A DNA stretch of 40,426 nucleotides from Methanomicrobiales archaeon HGW-Methanomicrobiales-2 (GTDB taxonomy: Archaea > Halobacteriota > Methanomicrobia > Methanomicrobiales > Methanoculleaceae): assembly GCA_002839645.1 (NCBI GenBank), contig PGYL01000014.1, forward strand, positions 47,233 through 87,658, in the 5' to 3' direction. Positions 1-8,135 of this stretch are shown piece after piece. The notes under the pieces were generated by a model. That model was not told the DNA's origin. It worked only from the letters and a program-made list of their open reading frames with translations, and ran no database searches. Made by a program: the position numbers and the translations under genes. Numbering within the stretch: the stretch's first letter is position 1; every line of letters begins with the position of its first letter.

Positions 1-383
1 TACGAGCGCGTAAACTTCCGACCGTCGACATTCTCGTAGGTGATAACCGCTTTTGCCTCCGAGACCATTGTGGCAAGGCTAAAACCGGATTCCTCTTCCG
101 GTTCGAGCGAGGCGACCTCGAAATCGATGTTGAGCGGGACGAGGGCGATGCGGATATTCTGCGCCACGGCAGTGCCCGTATTGGTGACGATGATCTCCCG
201 CGCATCTTCCGAGAGATCTGCGGTGATAAGCGGGTAGTTATTCGTGTCTCCCATGATACGGAAACCCATCAGGAGGACGAGCATGATGACCAGCGCGATG
301 AGGGCGAAGAAGATGTCGATGAAGGCCAGCCCGAGCGTAATGAGGGCGCCCATCCCCAGAACGATCTTCTGGTTCTTTTCCAT
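1..383 (-). CDS. Small membrane protein, partial (C-terminus beyond window)
   Basis: The reading frame is open from ATG at 383 to the window edge, giving 127 residues with the C-terminus missing. It starts MEKNQKIVLGMGALITLGLA and has a hydrophobic stretch at about residues 7-45, enough for one long or two short membrane helices. A polar, beta-rich domain follows, with the motif IIVTNTGTAVAQNIRIALVP, which reads like a CARDB/BatA-type extracellular beta domain (inference from pattern only). A TATA-like element 24-32 bases upstream supports this start and a leaderless transcript. It is divergent from serS. I do not recognise the family and assign no function. Confidence 0.7.
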   Translation of the reverse strand, partial: MEKNQKIVLGMGALITLGLAFIDIFFALIALVIMLVLLMGFRIMGDTNNYPLITADLSEDAREIIVTNTGTAVAQNIRIALVPLNIDFEVASLEPEEESGFSLATMVSEAKAVITYENVDGRKFTRS

Positions 384-406
384 GCTACATGGGTTGGTTC
401 GCCGGG

Positions 407-415
407 AATTATAAG
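407..415 (-). promoter_or_regulatory. TATA box for the leftward membrane protein gene
   Basis: On the minus strand this reads CTTATAATT and lies 24-32 bases before the ATG at 383. This is the archaeal TATA spacing for a transcript starting at or next to the start codon. Confidence 0.5.
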
Positions 416-504
416 AGTAGGTTTTAGTCGGGGGCAAGAGGATATGGTCCGGACGCCCTGCCCCGGGAGTCGCCCGGACTCAGCGCTGCAGAAGGGCAAC
501 ATGA

Positions 505-512
505 CCATATAC
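505..512 (+). promoter_or_regulatory. TATA box for serS
   Basis: CATATACC lies 32-39 bases before the ATG at 544. Transcription would begin near 530-537, downstream of the alternative ATG at 517, which favours the 544 start. Confidence 0.5.
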
Positions 513-543
513 CGTCATGGCGAAGTACGTACAGAGAGACAGT

Positions 544-1821
544 ATGCTTGAGTTGAAGTTCGTTCGTGCACACCCCGATATCGTCAGGGCAGATCTCACG
601 AAGAGAGGAGATATCGAGAAACTGGCCTGGGTCGACGAGGTGCTGGAGATGGACCGGAGGGCACGGGAACTCACCGTGGAGATCGGGAGCCTGCGCAACC
701 GGAAAAATGTCATATCCCGCGAGATCAGCCAGGCGAGGAAGGCGGGGAAAGATATCGCCGGGCTCCTTGCCGAAGCCGCAGGCCTCCCGGAACGGATCAA
801 TGAGGCGGAGACAGAGTACGATAAACTCACCGAAGCAGTGAAGTACCGCCTGATGCGGCTCCCGAACATCCTGCACGAGAGCGTGCCCATCGGCAAGGAT
901 GATACCGAGAACGTCGAGATCCGGCGGTGGGGCAAACCGGAGATCCCTGCGTTCGACCTGAAGAACCACGGCGCGCTCGCCGTCGAGCAGGGCTGGGCGG
1001 ACTTCGAGCGCGCGACAAAGATCGCCGGATCCGGGTTTTACTTCTTAAAAGGCAGGCTTGCCCTGCTCGACATGGCGCTCCAGCGGTTTGCGATGGACCT
1101 CCTTGTTGAGCGCGGGTATACTCCGGTGATCCCCCCGTACATGCTGAACCGGGCCGCATACGAGGGCGTGACCGACCTTGCCGACTTCGAGAACGTCATG
1201 TACAAGATCGACGGCGAGGACGAGTTCCTGATCGCGACGAGCGAGCACCCTATGGCCGCGATGTACAGCGACGAGATCTTCGAGGAGAAGGACCTCCCGC
1301 TCCGGTTTGCGGGGTTAAGCCCGTGCTTCCGGCGTGAGATCGGGGCGCACGGGCTCGATACGAAGGGGCTCTTCCGCGTCCACCAGTTCCACAAGGTGGA
1401 GCAGTTCATCTACGCCACGCCGGAGCAGTCCTGGGACCTCCACGAGGAACTGATGGCGAACGCCGAGGAAGTCTTCCAGCAACTCGGCCTCCCCTATCGG
1501 ATCGTCTCGATCTGCACGGGAGATATCGGGACCGTTGCCGCAAAGAAGTACGACCTCGAGGTCTGGATGCCGCGCGAGGAGCGCTACCGCGAAGCGGTGT
1601 CGTGCTCGAACTGCACGGCATACCAGGCAGTCAGGTTAAACATCAAGGTGCGCGACCCCGTTGAATTCACCTCGAAGCGCTTCGTGCATACCTTAAACAG
1701 CACCGCGATCGCAACGTCACGCGCGATCCGGGCGATCCTCGAGAACAATCAGAACGAGGACGGTTCGGTCACGATCCCGAAAGCCCTCCGGCCGTATCTC
1801 TACGGCGATGAGACGCTGTAA
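544..1821 (+). CDS. serS: Seryl-tRNA synthetase (standard type)
   Basis: Class II synthetase that charges tRNA-Ser with serine in the cytoplasm. The protein is 425 residues, the normal length for the bacterial/eukaryal-like SerRS; it is not the rare zinc-dependent methanogen type. The N-terminal 110 residues form the coiled-coil tRNA-binding arm (heptad-like, rich in R, E and K). Then come motif 2 (CFRREIGAHGLDTKGLFRVHQF) and motif 3, with LNSTAIATSRAIRAILENNQ and the usual ending near IPKALRPYL. An in-frame ATG at 517 would add nine residues. I chose 544 because family members begin MLELKFVR and because the TATA box is too close to 517. A T6 run after the stop may end the transcript. Confidence 0.96.
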   Translation: MLELKFVRAHPDIVRADLTKRGDIEKLAWVDEVLEMDRRARELTVEIGSLRNRKNVISREISQARKAGKDIAGLLAEAAGLPERINEAETEYDKLTEAVKYRLMRLPNILHESVPIGKDDTENVEIRRWGKPEIPAFDLKNHGALAVEQGWADFERATKIAGSGFYFLKGRLALLDMALQRFAMDLLVERGYTPVIPPYMLNRAAYEGVTDLADFENVMYKIDGEDEFLIATSEHPMAAMYSDEIFEEKDLPLRFAGLSPCFRREIGAHGLDTKGLFRVHQFHKVEQFIYATPEQSWDLHEELMANAEEVFQQLGLPYRIVSICTGDIGTVAAKKYDLEVWMPREERYREAVSCSNCTAYQAVRLNIKVRDPVEFTSKRFVHTLNSTAIATSRAIRAILENNQNEDGSVTIPKALRPYLYGDETL

Positions 1822-1852
1822 GTAGCCCGGGTCTGCACGAGGCCGACAATAC

Positions 1853-1858
1853 TTTTTT
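1853..1858 (+). terminator. Poly-T terminator after serS
   Basis: A run of six T lies 32 bases after the serS stop. Archaeal RNA polymerase often terminates at such U-runs without a hairpin. No strong stem is seen in front of it. Confidence 0.4.
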
Positions 1859-1985
1859 CATCCGGGGGATTCAGTCACTTCAGCCAAAAGCATCCCGCAC
1901 TGCTGCCGTTCTTCGGTGGCATACTGCGTCCCGGCACAGAGATCGACCGGTCAAAAGAAAGGAGGCTTTCCCCCCGCCCCGCGCC

Positions 1986-2687
1986 TCACGGGATCGTCCG
2001 GACGATCCGCTCCTTCGTCACCTTCCCGGCAATGAATCGGGCGAGAGCGAGGAGCGCGAGCCCTGCTGCCGCGAAGATACCCTCCGTCGTCACCGAGAGG
2101 CCACCGCCGCCCGGTGCGACCCCCTGGAGCACGACGATGAGGAAGATGAACCCGAAGATGAAGACGAACCCGAGGATCTGGTTCTCCCGCATCCCGAGCG
2201 CAAGCTGGGCCGCGCCGATGAGCCCGGCCGCAGCGGCGATCCAGACCGGGACGACGACCGCGAGGTGAAGGATGAGCAGAGGTTCGCCGGCTATAGGAGC
2301 GCTCGACAGGGTGTAAACCGCCGCAATGGTCACTGCGGCCGAGGCAAGGGTCATCAGGTACGCCGGCACGGCGACCCCGACGGCCTTCCCCTCCCAGAGG
2401 CGGCGGAGAGAGACCGGGGTGCAGAGGAGGGTCTCGATGGTGCCGTCCCGCTTCTCCCGGAGGAAGGCGTCGGCGCAGAAGAGATAGCCCATAAATACCC
2501 CGACAGGGAGGGTGATTGCGGCGATGCCGCCGGCAACGGCCGTAGTGTCTTCACCGGCGGCTGCAGCGATCCCGAGGGCCGACATGACCGGGAACCATAC
2601 GGCAAAGATGAGCGCCGAGATGAGGACGCTCCGGTTCCGGAGGGCGAGCCGCATCTCGCGGCCGGCGATGACGCGAAACGTCTTCAC
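1986..2687 (-). CDS. ABC transporter permease (ABC-2 type)
   Basis: A 233-residue integral membrane protein with about six helices and the ABC-2 exporter layout: a short cytoplasmic start (MKTFRVIAGREMRLALRNRS), a helix pair around residues 20-75, an amphipathic cytoplasmic segment with FLREKRDGTIETLLCTPVS, then four more helices. The REKRDGTIETLL stretch is typical of the NatB/CcmB-like permeases that pair with a separate ATPase. Its start codon overlaps the stop of the upstream ATPase by four bases (2684-2687), so the two are translationally coupled and form one exporter. The substrate cannot be told; drug, sodium or lipid-like substrates are all possible. Confidence 0.88.
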   Translation of the reverse strand: MKTFRVIAGREMRLALRNRSVLISALIFAVWFPVMSALGIAAAAGEDTTAVAGGIAAITLPVGVFMGYLFCADAFLREKRDGTIETLLCTPVSLRRLWEGKAVGVAVPAYLMTLASAAVTIAAVYTLSSAPIAGEPLLILHLAVVVPVWIAAAAGLIGAAQLALGMRENQILGFVFIFGFIFLIVVLQGVAPGGGGLSVTTEGIFAAAGLALLALARFIAGKVTKERIVRTIP

Positions 2688-3634
2688 GCCGCGACCTCCG
2701 CAGAACCAACATGTTCGAGATAGATCTCCTCAAGCGACCGGGACGACCGGCGGACCTCCTCGATGCGGAAATTGGCGCCGACAAGCGCCGCGATCAGGTC
2801 CGGGGTCGCGCCGGGGTCGGAGAGGGTGCAGACGAGGCCGTTGCCGTCCATCTCGCACCCGGCGACGAACGCGAGCTGCCCGACCGCTTCGCACGCACGG
2901 GCACGGTCGCCCGGGTCGGCGAGAGAGACCGTCACGGCCGGGCGACCGGAGGCCGCGGTGAGGTTCGCCACCGTATCGAACACCCGGATCCTCCCTCCCG
3001 CAAGGATCGCGACCGTGGAGCAGATGCGCTCGACCTCGTCGAGGTGATGGGAGTTTAAAAAGACCGTCATCTCCTCCCGGCGGGAGAGTTCGACAATGAG
3101 GTCGCGGACCATCCGTTGTGCGCCAGGATCGAGCCCCGATGACGGTTCGTCGAGGAAGACGACCTCCGGCCGGTGGAGGATGGCCCGGGCGATCCCGAGT
3201 TTTCTCTTCATCCCGGTCGAGTACGTCCCGACCAGGTCTTCCCGCCGGTCAGCGAGGCCGACGAGCGTGAGGAGTTCGTCGATCCTCTCCTCCGGATCGT
3301 CGACGCTGTAGAGCCCGGCGTAGTAGGCAAGGTTGCCGACAGCGCTCATCCGGTCGGAGAGGCCGTTGTTCTCGAAGAGCACCCCGATCCTCGCGCGCGC
3401 ATCGTCGTCGGCGGCGAGATCCCTCCCGAGGACCCGGACCTCGCCCGCGTCGGGAGCAAGGAGGCCGAGCAGGATCCGTATGGTCGTGGTCTTCCCGGCC
3501 CCGTTCGGGCCGAGGTAACCGAAGATCTCACCGTGCCCGACGGTGAACGAGACGTCGCTAAGGATGTCGCGGTCGTCGAAGGACCGCGAGAGGTGCCGAA
3601 CTTCGACGGCGCTCACGCCGGCGGCCTCCGGCAT
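2684..3634 (-). CDS. ABC transporter ATP-binding protein
   Basis: The ATPase subunit of the exporter, 316 residues. Walker A is GPNGAGKTT at 42-50, the signature YSTGMKRKLGIARA at 138-151 is the usual variant of LSGGQ in ABC-2 drug and Na+ exporters, and Walker B VVFLDEP at 158-164 is followed by the D-loop SGLDP. The H-loop histidine is in LNSHHLDEVERIC. Residues after about 225 form the extra C-terminal domain common in CcmA/NatA-type ATPases. It is first in a two-gene leftward operon with the permease. A TATA-like CTCTATAC lies about 40 bases upstream of the start. Confidence 0.93.
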   Translation of the reverse strand: MPEAAGVSAVEVRHLSRSFDDRDILSDVSFTVGHGEIFGYLGPNGAGKTTTIRILLGLLAPDAGEVRVLGRDLAADDDARARIGVLFENNGLSDRMSAVGNLAYYAGLYSVDDPEERIDELLTLVGLADRREDLVGTYSTGMKRKLGIARAILHRPEVVFLDEPSSGLDPGAQRMVRDLIVELSRREEMTVFLNSHHLDEVERICSTVAILAGGRIRVFDTVANLTAASGRPAVTVSLADPGDRARACEAVGQLAFVAGCEMDGNGLVCTLSDPGATPDLIAALVGANFRIEEVRRSSRSLEEIYLEHVGSAEVAA

Positions 3635-3814
3635 CGTGCGGAGCGGGACTGAACAGGGTCAATTTCAGAGCGTATAGAGGGATCTCCAGCCACGTGACCG
3701 GGTAATATCATGAAGATTCATTCTTGCCCGCGAGGCATCAAATCACCGATTTTGCTTGAACGTGCAGAGGTTGTCGATCTTGACTGAACAGCCCCACGCT
3801 AATTAAGCAACACG

Positions 3815-3820
3815 TATAAA
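3815..3820 (+). promoter_or_regulatory. TATA box for the YdjM-like gene
   Basis: TATAAA lies 23-28 bases before the ATG at 3843, so the transcript should be leaderless. The surrounding 3690-4200 segment is clearly richer in A and T than the rest of the window. Confidence 0.55.
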
Positions 3821-3842
3821 CATCTCAAACTGTATTAAAAGC

Positions 3843-4202
3843 ATGGACAGGCATGAGCATGTTACAATTGGTATTTTTGCTTTTGTAGTCTGTAGCATTC
3901 CTCTTTACCTGGTTACTGATCAAATACCCGGTGGCTTTATCCCGGGACTGCTTGCGGTTGCTGTCGGCTCGATAACCCCTGATGTTTTAGAGCCAGCCAG
4001 ATCGTGGAAACACCGGGGCAAATACCACAGTAAACGTGCTCTCAAATACATTCTTAAGATCAGCATAGTTGCCGTCATCCTGGGATATATCTCTACAATC
4101 CTGGAAAATTCGCCCATATTATATATTTTATCAGGTTTTTTCCTTGGGTACTCGCTTCATCTGCTGGCTGATTCGACAACTCCAATGGGTCTTCCCGATT
4201 AG
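3843..4202 (+). CDS. Small YdjM-like membrane protein (putative metal-dependent hydrolase family)
   Basis: A 119-residue protein that fits the membrane-bound YdjM/DUF457 family. It has an early histidine pair (RHEH), a first helix, GSITPDVLEP followed by HRGKYHSKRAL (the family's HRG..HS metal motif), two more helices, and an ending HLLADSTTPMGL that matches the family's H...D..TP.G motif. Family members are often longer, continuing past TP.G with another helix, so this copy may be shortened at its C-terminus. Codon use is AT-rich, unlike the neighbours, which suggests acquisition by transfer (inference). It stands alone between an exporter operon and the broken permease. Its role is unknown. 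Confidence 0.7.
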   Translation: MDRHEHVTIGIFAFVVCSIPLYLVTDQIPGGFIPGLLAVAVGSITPDVLEPARSWKHRGKYHSKRALKYILKISIVAVILGYISTILENSPILYILSGFFLGYSLHLLADSTTPMGLPD

Positions 4203-4436
4203 GAATGTACTCATCATACGAAGATATCTGATGGGGGCTGAGCGGTCTCCTCTCCGCTATTCGATTGCAGGGAGATCTCCCCGGGCGAGAGCCTCGTACA
4301 CCCAGCCGGGGACATATCCCCCGGGTAGGCCCTTTTACCATCCTGATAGGAAGCACTATCTCACCGCAGAGAGAGCCTCAATCACTGCGTCGGAAGACCC
4401 GCCACCCTTCTGGCAGCGCAACCAGGAGCCTTTGCG

Positions 4437-5688
4437 ATGGAGTTCACCTATGGAATCGACGACCGGCCCGGCCCGGCATACCTTCTCATCTTCGGCCTGC
4501 AGTGGCTGGCGGTGAGTGTCCCCATCATCCTCATCATCGGCGGCGTGATGGCCGCCCTCCAGGGAGAGGGGGCAGCCGTCCCCTACCTGCAGAAACTCTT
4601 CCTCCTCGTTGCCCTGGCCCTCCTCGTGCAGGTGTACCTCGGCCACCGGCTTCCCCTGGTTCTCGGCCCGGCGACGGTGCTCCTGGTCGGCATCCTCGCA
4701 AGCATTGATGCGGGTGCCGGCGCGATCAACGCATCGCTGCTCGCCGGGGGGCTCCTCCTTGCCGGAATCGCAGCAACCGGCCTTATCGGGCACCTCAAAC
4801 GCCTCTTCACGCCACGGGTGATCGCGGTCGTCCTCATGCTCATCGCGTTCACCCTCGCCCCCACCATCCTCGCTCTGGCCACAGACGGAGGAGGCACGGT
4901 TCCTCCGACGCAGGCCTTCCTCTTCTCGATCACGTTTGCGCTCGTCCTTTTCATCGCCGGCGGGCACCTCCCGGGGATATGGGAGTCGACCCTGGCGCTC
5001 TGGGCGATCCTCCTCGGCACCCCGGCCTACATCGCCCTCTTCGGGGCAGTTCCCCTGCCTCCGGCGGATACCCCCCTGCTCGCGCTGCCCGGAGACCTGA
5101 TCGCACCGCTTGCCGTGCCTGGCGCCGGAGTCCTCGGGGCGTTCCTGATCTGCTACCTCGCGCTCGCCGTAAACGACCTCGGCTCCATCCAGTCGGTGGG
5201 CGGTCTTCTCCGGGCCGACAGGATGGAGGAGCGGGTGAACCGCGGGGTGACCGTCACCGGCCTTGCGAACGCTCTTGCAGGCATCCGCCGCCACAGGGTG
5301 CGCGCCCCGCCTCACCCTGGTCCCGGCGGCGGTTGCACTCGGCCTCGTAGCCGCATCGCCCCTTGCCATGGGATATCTGGAGAGCATCCCGGCACCGGTC
5401 ATCGGCGTCGTCCTCACCTACGTCATGGCCTCCCAGATCGCGGCAGGGCTCATGCTGGGACAGGAGAGCAGGGCATTCGGGAGATTCGAAGACGGCCTGA
5501 TCGTCGGCATCCCCCTCCTTCTCGGGACCCTGGTGGGCTTCCTGCCCCCGGAAGTTACCATGGGCTTCCCGGCAACGATCCGCCCCCTGATCGCGAACGG
5601 TTTCGTCGTGGGCATCGTTACGGTCCTCGTGCTCGAGCACATCGTCTACCGTCGGGCGCGAGAGCAGGACTGCCCTTCAGAACCCTGA
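4437..5688 (+). pseudogene. NCS2 (uracil/xanthine) permease, broken by internal deletion and frameshift
   Basis: The first 840 bases encode a normal NCS2 nucleobase transporter: many hydrophobic helices, LPLVLGPATVLLVGI, and the central ALAVNDLGSIQSVGGLL and GVTVTGLANALAG. After about 5281 the frame becomes an unrelated arginine- and proline-rich peptide. The true continuation, TGCAPRLTLVPAAVALG and the last helices ending at 5688, is in the next frame. The family's conserved glycine-proline-serine segment (G..GPV..S...GVI) expected between NALAG and TGC is missing, so about 45-50 bases have gone rather than one base slipped. GGAG lies 10-13 bases before the ATG. Either a decayed gene or an assembly error. 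Confidence 0.85.
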
Positions 5689-5773
5689 ACAGCCGGGTTC
5701 CGCGGAAAGATACGCTAAGAACCCAGCCGGGAGCCGTAACTGGACGACAAAAATCTGGATGAAAAAGAAACGA

Positions 5774-5846
5774 TGGGCCCGGTGCGATTCGAACGCACGA
5801 CCTCCCGGTTATCAGCCGGGTGCACCACCAGCTATGCTACGGGCCC
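5774..5846 (-). tRNA. tRNA-Ile (GAU), copy 1
   Basis: Full cloverleaf of 73 bases on the minus strand: acceptor GGGCCCG paired with CGGGCCC plus discriminator A, D-stem GCA/TGC, anticodon stem CCCGG/CCGGG around the loop CTGATAA (anticodon GAT), T-stem GTGCG/CGCAC with loop TTCGAAT. CCA is not encoded, as is usual in archaea. It differs from copy 2 at one D-loop base. A TATA box lies 22-27 bases upstream and a T-rich stretch follows the 3' end. Confidence 0.97.
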
Positions 5847-5867
5847 GGATACACTCGTATTAGTGCC

Positions 5868-5873
5868 TATAAA
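5868..5873 (-). promoter_or_regulatory. TATA box for tRNA-Ile copy 1
   Basis: Minus strand TTTATA, 22-27 bases before the tRNA 5' end. No equally good box is seen at the matching place before copy 2. Confidence 0.5.
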
Positions 5874-5969
5874 TGTTGTACAATCTTCAATTTAAAGGTT
5901 GTGCAAGGACCCTCGCTCCAGAATTGTCACAAAATGATATCAATAAAGAACAGGCCGAACAGAACCGGG

Positions 5970-6050
5970 ATGAGATCCCCGGGTGCGTATCTCCTCAGAA
6001 ATGAAGCCGTCGCGCATGACCGCATCGAGGCGAGCATCGACTTCGCGACT
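5970..6050 (+). pseudogene. Decayed copy of the iorA 5' end
   Basis: Read from the ATG at 5970, the residues YLLRNEAVAH and IEASIDFAT match the start of iorA (YLLGNEGIAH, LEANIDFAS): 13 of 23 aligned residues are identical, while the DNA is about 65 percent identical with most changes in third codon positions. After DFAT the similarity stops and the frame closes at 6140. The remnant sits 123 bases past tRNA-Ile copy 1, much as the real iorA ATG sits 108 bases past copy 2. This points to duplication of a tRNA-Ile/iorA-5' unit, or capture of a paralogue's first codons. The third-position pattern suggests it was once translated. Not expected to be functional now. Confidence 0.6.
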
Positions 6051-6184
6051 GTCGTCGCCTTGCTTTGTCAGTTTCAGTGCGCATGGCGGTCTCCCCACGA
6101 TGGACGCCGCCCTTGCAGGTGCGACCCTGAACTCCGGTGATGCCGAAACGCGGGGCTCACCGGAGAAAGGCTATACAAGGGATA

Positions 6185-6257
6185 TGGGCCCGGTGCGATT
6201 CGAACGCACGACCTCCCGGTTATCAGCCGGGTGCACCACCGGCTATGCTACGGGCCC
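6185..6257 (-). tRNA. tRNA-Ile (GAU), copy 2
   Basis: The same 73-base cloverleaf as copy 1, with anticodon GAT in CTGATAA, no encoded CCA and one different D-loop base (AGCCGG here, AGCTGG in copy 1). The two genes point the same way with 338 bases between them. The region upstream of this copy has only a weak AT-rich element about 36 bases away, and no T-run follows its 3' end, so joint transcription with copy 1 is possible. Confidence 0.97.
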
Positions 6258-6365
6258 CGGTGGGTTTACCCTGCAACATCTGGCATCTTAGCACTTAATT
6301 GTTATGTAGCGGCATCCAAAGCGCTATGTTAAAAACCGACAATAGAAGTACAGTTGAGTGGAACA

Positions 6366-8135
6366 ATGGCAATACGATACCTACTCGGGAACGAGGGCAT
6401 TGCGCACGCTTGCCTTGAGGCAAACATCGATTTTGCCAGCGGATACCCCGGAACGCCATCCTCTGAAGTGATTGACGTCCTCCGGGTGCAGGAGGAGCGC
6501 CCCTTCACCGTGGAGTGGTCCACGAACGAGAAGGTCGCCTTCGAGAACGCGCTTGCCGCCGCCTGGTGCGGCCTGCGCGCACTCTGCACCATGAAGCACG
6601 TCGGGCTGAACGTGGCGGCCGATCCCCTGATGACGAGCGCATACACCGGGGTGACCGGCGGGTTCGTCGTCCTTTCTGCAGACGACCCCTTTGCACACAG
6701 CTCGCAGAACGAGCAGGACACCCGGCGTTACGCACACTTTGCCCGGCTCCCATGCCTGGACCCGGCATCGGTCCAGGAGGCGCACGATATGCTGCGGGAC
6801 GCCTTCGCCCTCTCCGAGGAGTTCAGTCTCCCGGTGATCTTCCGGCCCACCACCCGGATCTGCCACTCAAAGGGGGACGTCGACCTCGGAGAGGTCGGCA
6901 ACGAACACCGGACCGCCGCCTTCCACCGCGACCCGAAGCAGTATGTGGTCATCCCCGCGCACACCCGGGTGCTGCATAAAATCCTGAACCAAAAACAGTC
7001 GGCGTTAAAAGAACGGCTGGTCGAACTCGGCTACAACCGGCATACCATCCGGGGCAGCACCGCCGTCGTTGCAAGCGGTGCCGCCGCCGCCTACGTCCAG
7101 GAGGTGCTCGGGGGCGACGTCTCGCTCGCGATCATCGGCGCCTACCCGATCGACGAGGAGTGGCTCAGAGCCTTCGTCGACCGGCATGAGAGAGTCCTCG
7201 TCCTCGAAGAGCTCGCCCCGGTCGTCGAGGAGGCGGTACTCCAGGTGGCGACGAAGACGGAGGTCCTCGGTAAGATGACCGGCACGGTCCCGTACGAAGG
7301 GGAGTTCACCCCGGCAACCGTCGCCGCCGCCCTCGATAAGGCGGGCATCGCCTCCACGGTGGTCTTCCCGGCGGCTGCCCCGATCCAGGGAGTGCCGCCC
7401 CGCCCGCCGATCCTCTGCGCCGGGTGCATGCACCGGCCGACGTTCTACGCGATCCGGAAGGTCTTCCGCGACGGCATCTTCCCAAGCGACATCGGGTGCT
7501 ACACCCTCGGCCTCCAGCTCGGGGCGGTGGACACCACCATCTGCATGGGTGCCTCGATCACCGTCGGGAGCGGCATCTCCCGGTCGGGGGAGGAGCGCCC
7601 GGTGGTCGCTACCATCGGCGACTCGACGTTCCTGCACACGGGGATGCCGGGGCTCTTAAACGCCGTGTATAACGGCGCCGATATGGTCGTCGTCATCCTG
7701 GACAACCGGATCACCGCCATGACCGGTCACCAGCCAAATCCCAACACCGGCCTGACAGCCACGGGCGAGGAGAGCACCCCGATATCACTCGAGGCGATCT
7801 GCCGGTCTTGCGGGGTCTCCTGGGTCGAGACGGTCGACCCTTACGACCTCCCGGTGCTCCTCGACACCTTCCGCCAGGCAAAGGAGCGCAAAGGTGTCCG
7901 TGTAATCATCTCAAAGCAGCCCTGCGTCATCACCGCACGGCGGAGCGGCATCCGCCGCAAGGCCTACACGGTCGACCCGGAGCGGTGCATGGGCTGCGGC
8001 GCCTGCCGGTCATTCGGCTGCCCAGCGATTGCATTTATCGGGAAGAATGCTACAATCACCGAACTCTGCGCCGGGTGCGGCGTCTGCGCGGACATATGCC
8101 CGTCAGGTGCGATCGGTATGGAGGGACGGCGATGA
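6366..8135 (+). CDS. iorA: Indolepyruvate:ferredoxin oxidoreductase, alpha subunit
   Basis: Catalytic subunit of the thiamine diphosphate enzyme that oxidatively decarboxylates aryl pyruvates to aryl-acyl-CoA, reducing ferredoxin; in methanogens it can also run backwards for aromatic amino acid synthesis. The protein is 589 residues. The pyrimidine-binding domain is N-terminal (FASGYPGTPSSE), and the TPP-binding segment GDSTFLHTGMPGLLNA starts at 418. Two ferredoxin-type clusters end the protein: C541, C544, C547, C552 (an unusual CX2CX2CX4C form known in this family) and C568, C571, C574, C578. A TTG at 6354 would add four residues; I prefer the ATG at 6366. The stop overlaps the iorB start by four bases, so the two subunits are coupled. 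Confidence 0.96.
   Translation: MAIRYLLGNEGIAHACLEANIDFASGYPGTPSSEVIDVLRVQEERPFTVEWSTNEKVAFENALAAAWCGLRALCTMKHVGLNVAADPLMTSAYTGVTGGFVVLSADDPFAHSSQNEQDTRRYAHFARLPCLDPASVQEAHDMLRDAFALSEEFSLPVIFRPTTRICHSKGDVDLGEVGNEHRTAAFHRDPKQYVVIPAHTRVLHKILNQKQSALKERLVELGYNRHTIRGSTAVVASGAAAAYVQEVLGGDVSLAIIGAYPIDEEWLRAFVDRHERVLVLEELAPVVEEAVLQVATKTEVLGKMTGTVPYEGEFTPATVAAALDKAGIASTVVFPAAAPIQGVPPRPPILCAGCMHRPTFYAIRKVFRDGIFPSDIGCYTLGLQLGAVDTTICMGASITVGSGISRSGEERPVVATIGDSTFLHTGMPGLLNAVYNGADMVVVILDNRITAMTGHQPNPNTGLTATGEESTPISLEAICRSCGVSWVETVDPYDLPVLLDTFRQAKERKGVRVIISKQPCVITARRSGIRRKAYTVDPERCMGCGACRSFGCPAIAFIGKNATITELCAGCGVCADICPSGAIGMEGRR

Noticed and set aside
517-543. Upstream ATG as the serS start
   Set aside because: It is only about five bases past the TATA-like box and adds nine residues not found in SerRS proteins.
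4356-5417. Minus-strand open frame opposite the NCS2 permease
   Set aside because: Arg/Gly/Glu-rich shadow of a hydrophobic gene, with no motif and no start signal.
5774-6257. CRISPR or integron-like array made by the repeated 73-base units
   Set aside because: The repeats are complete tRNA genes, only two in number, with a 338-base spacer.
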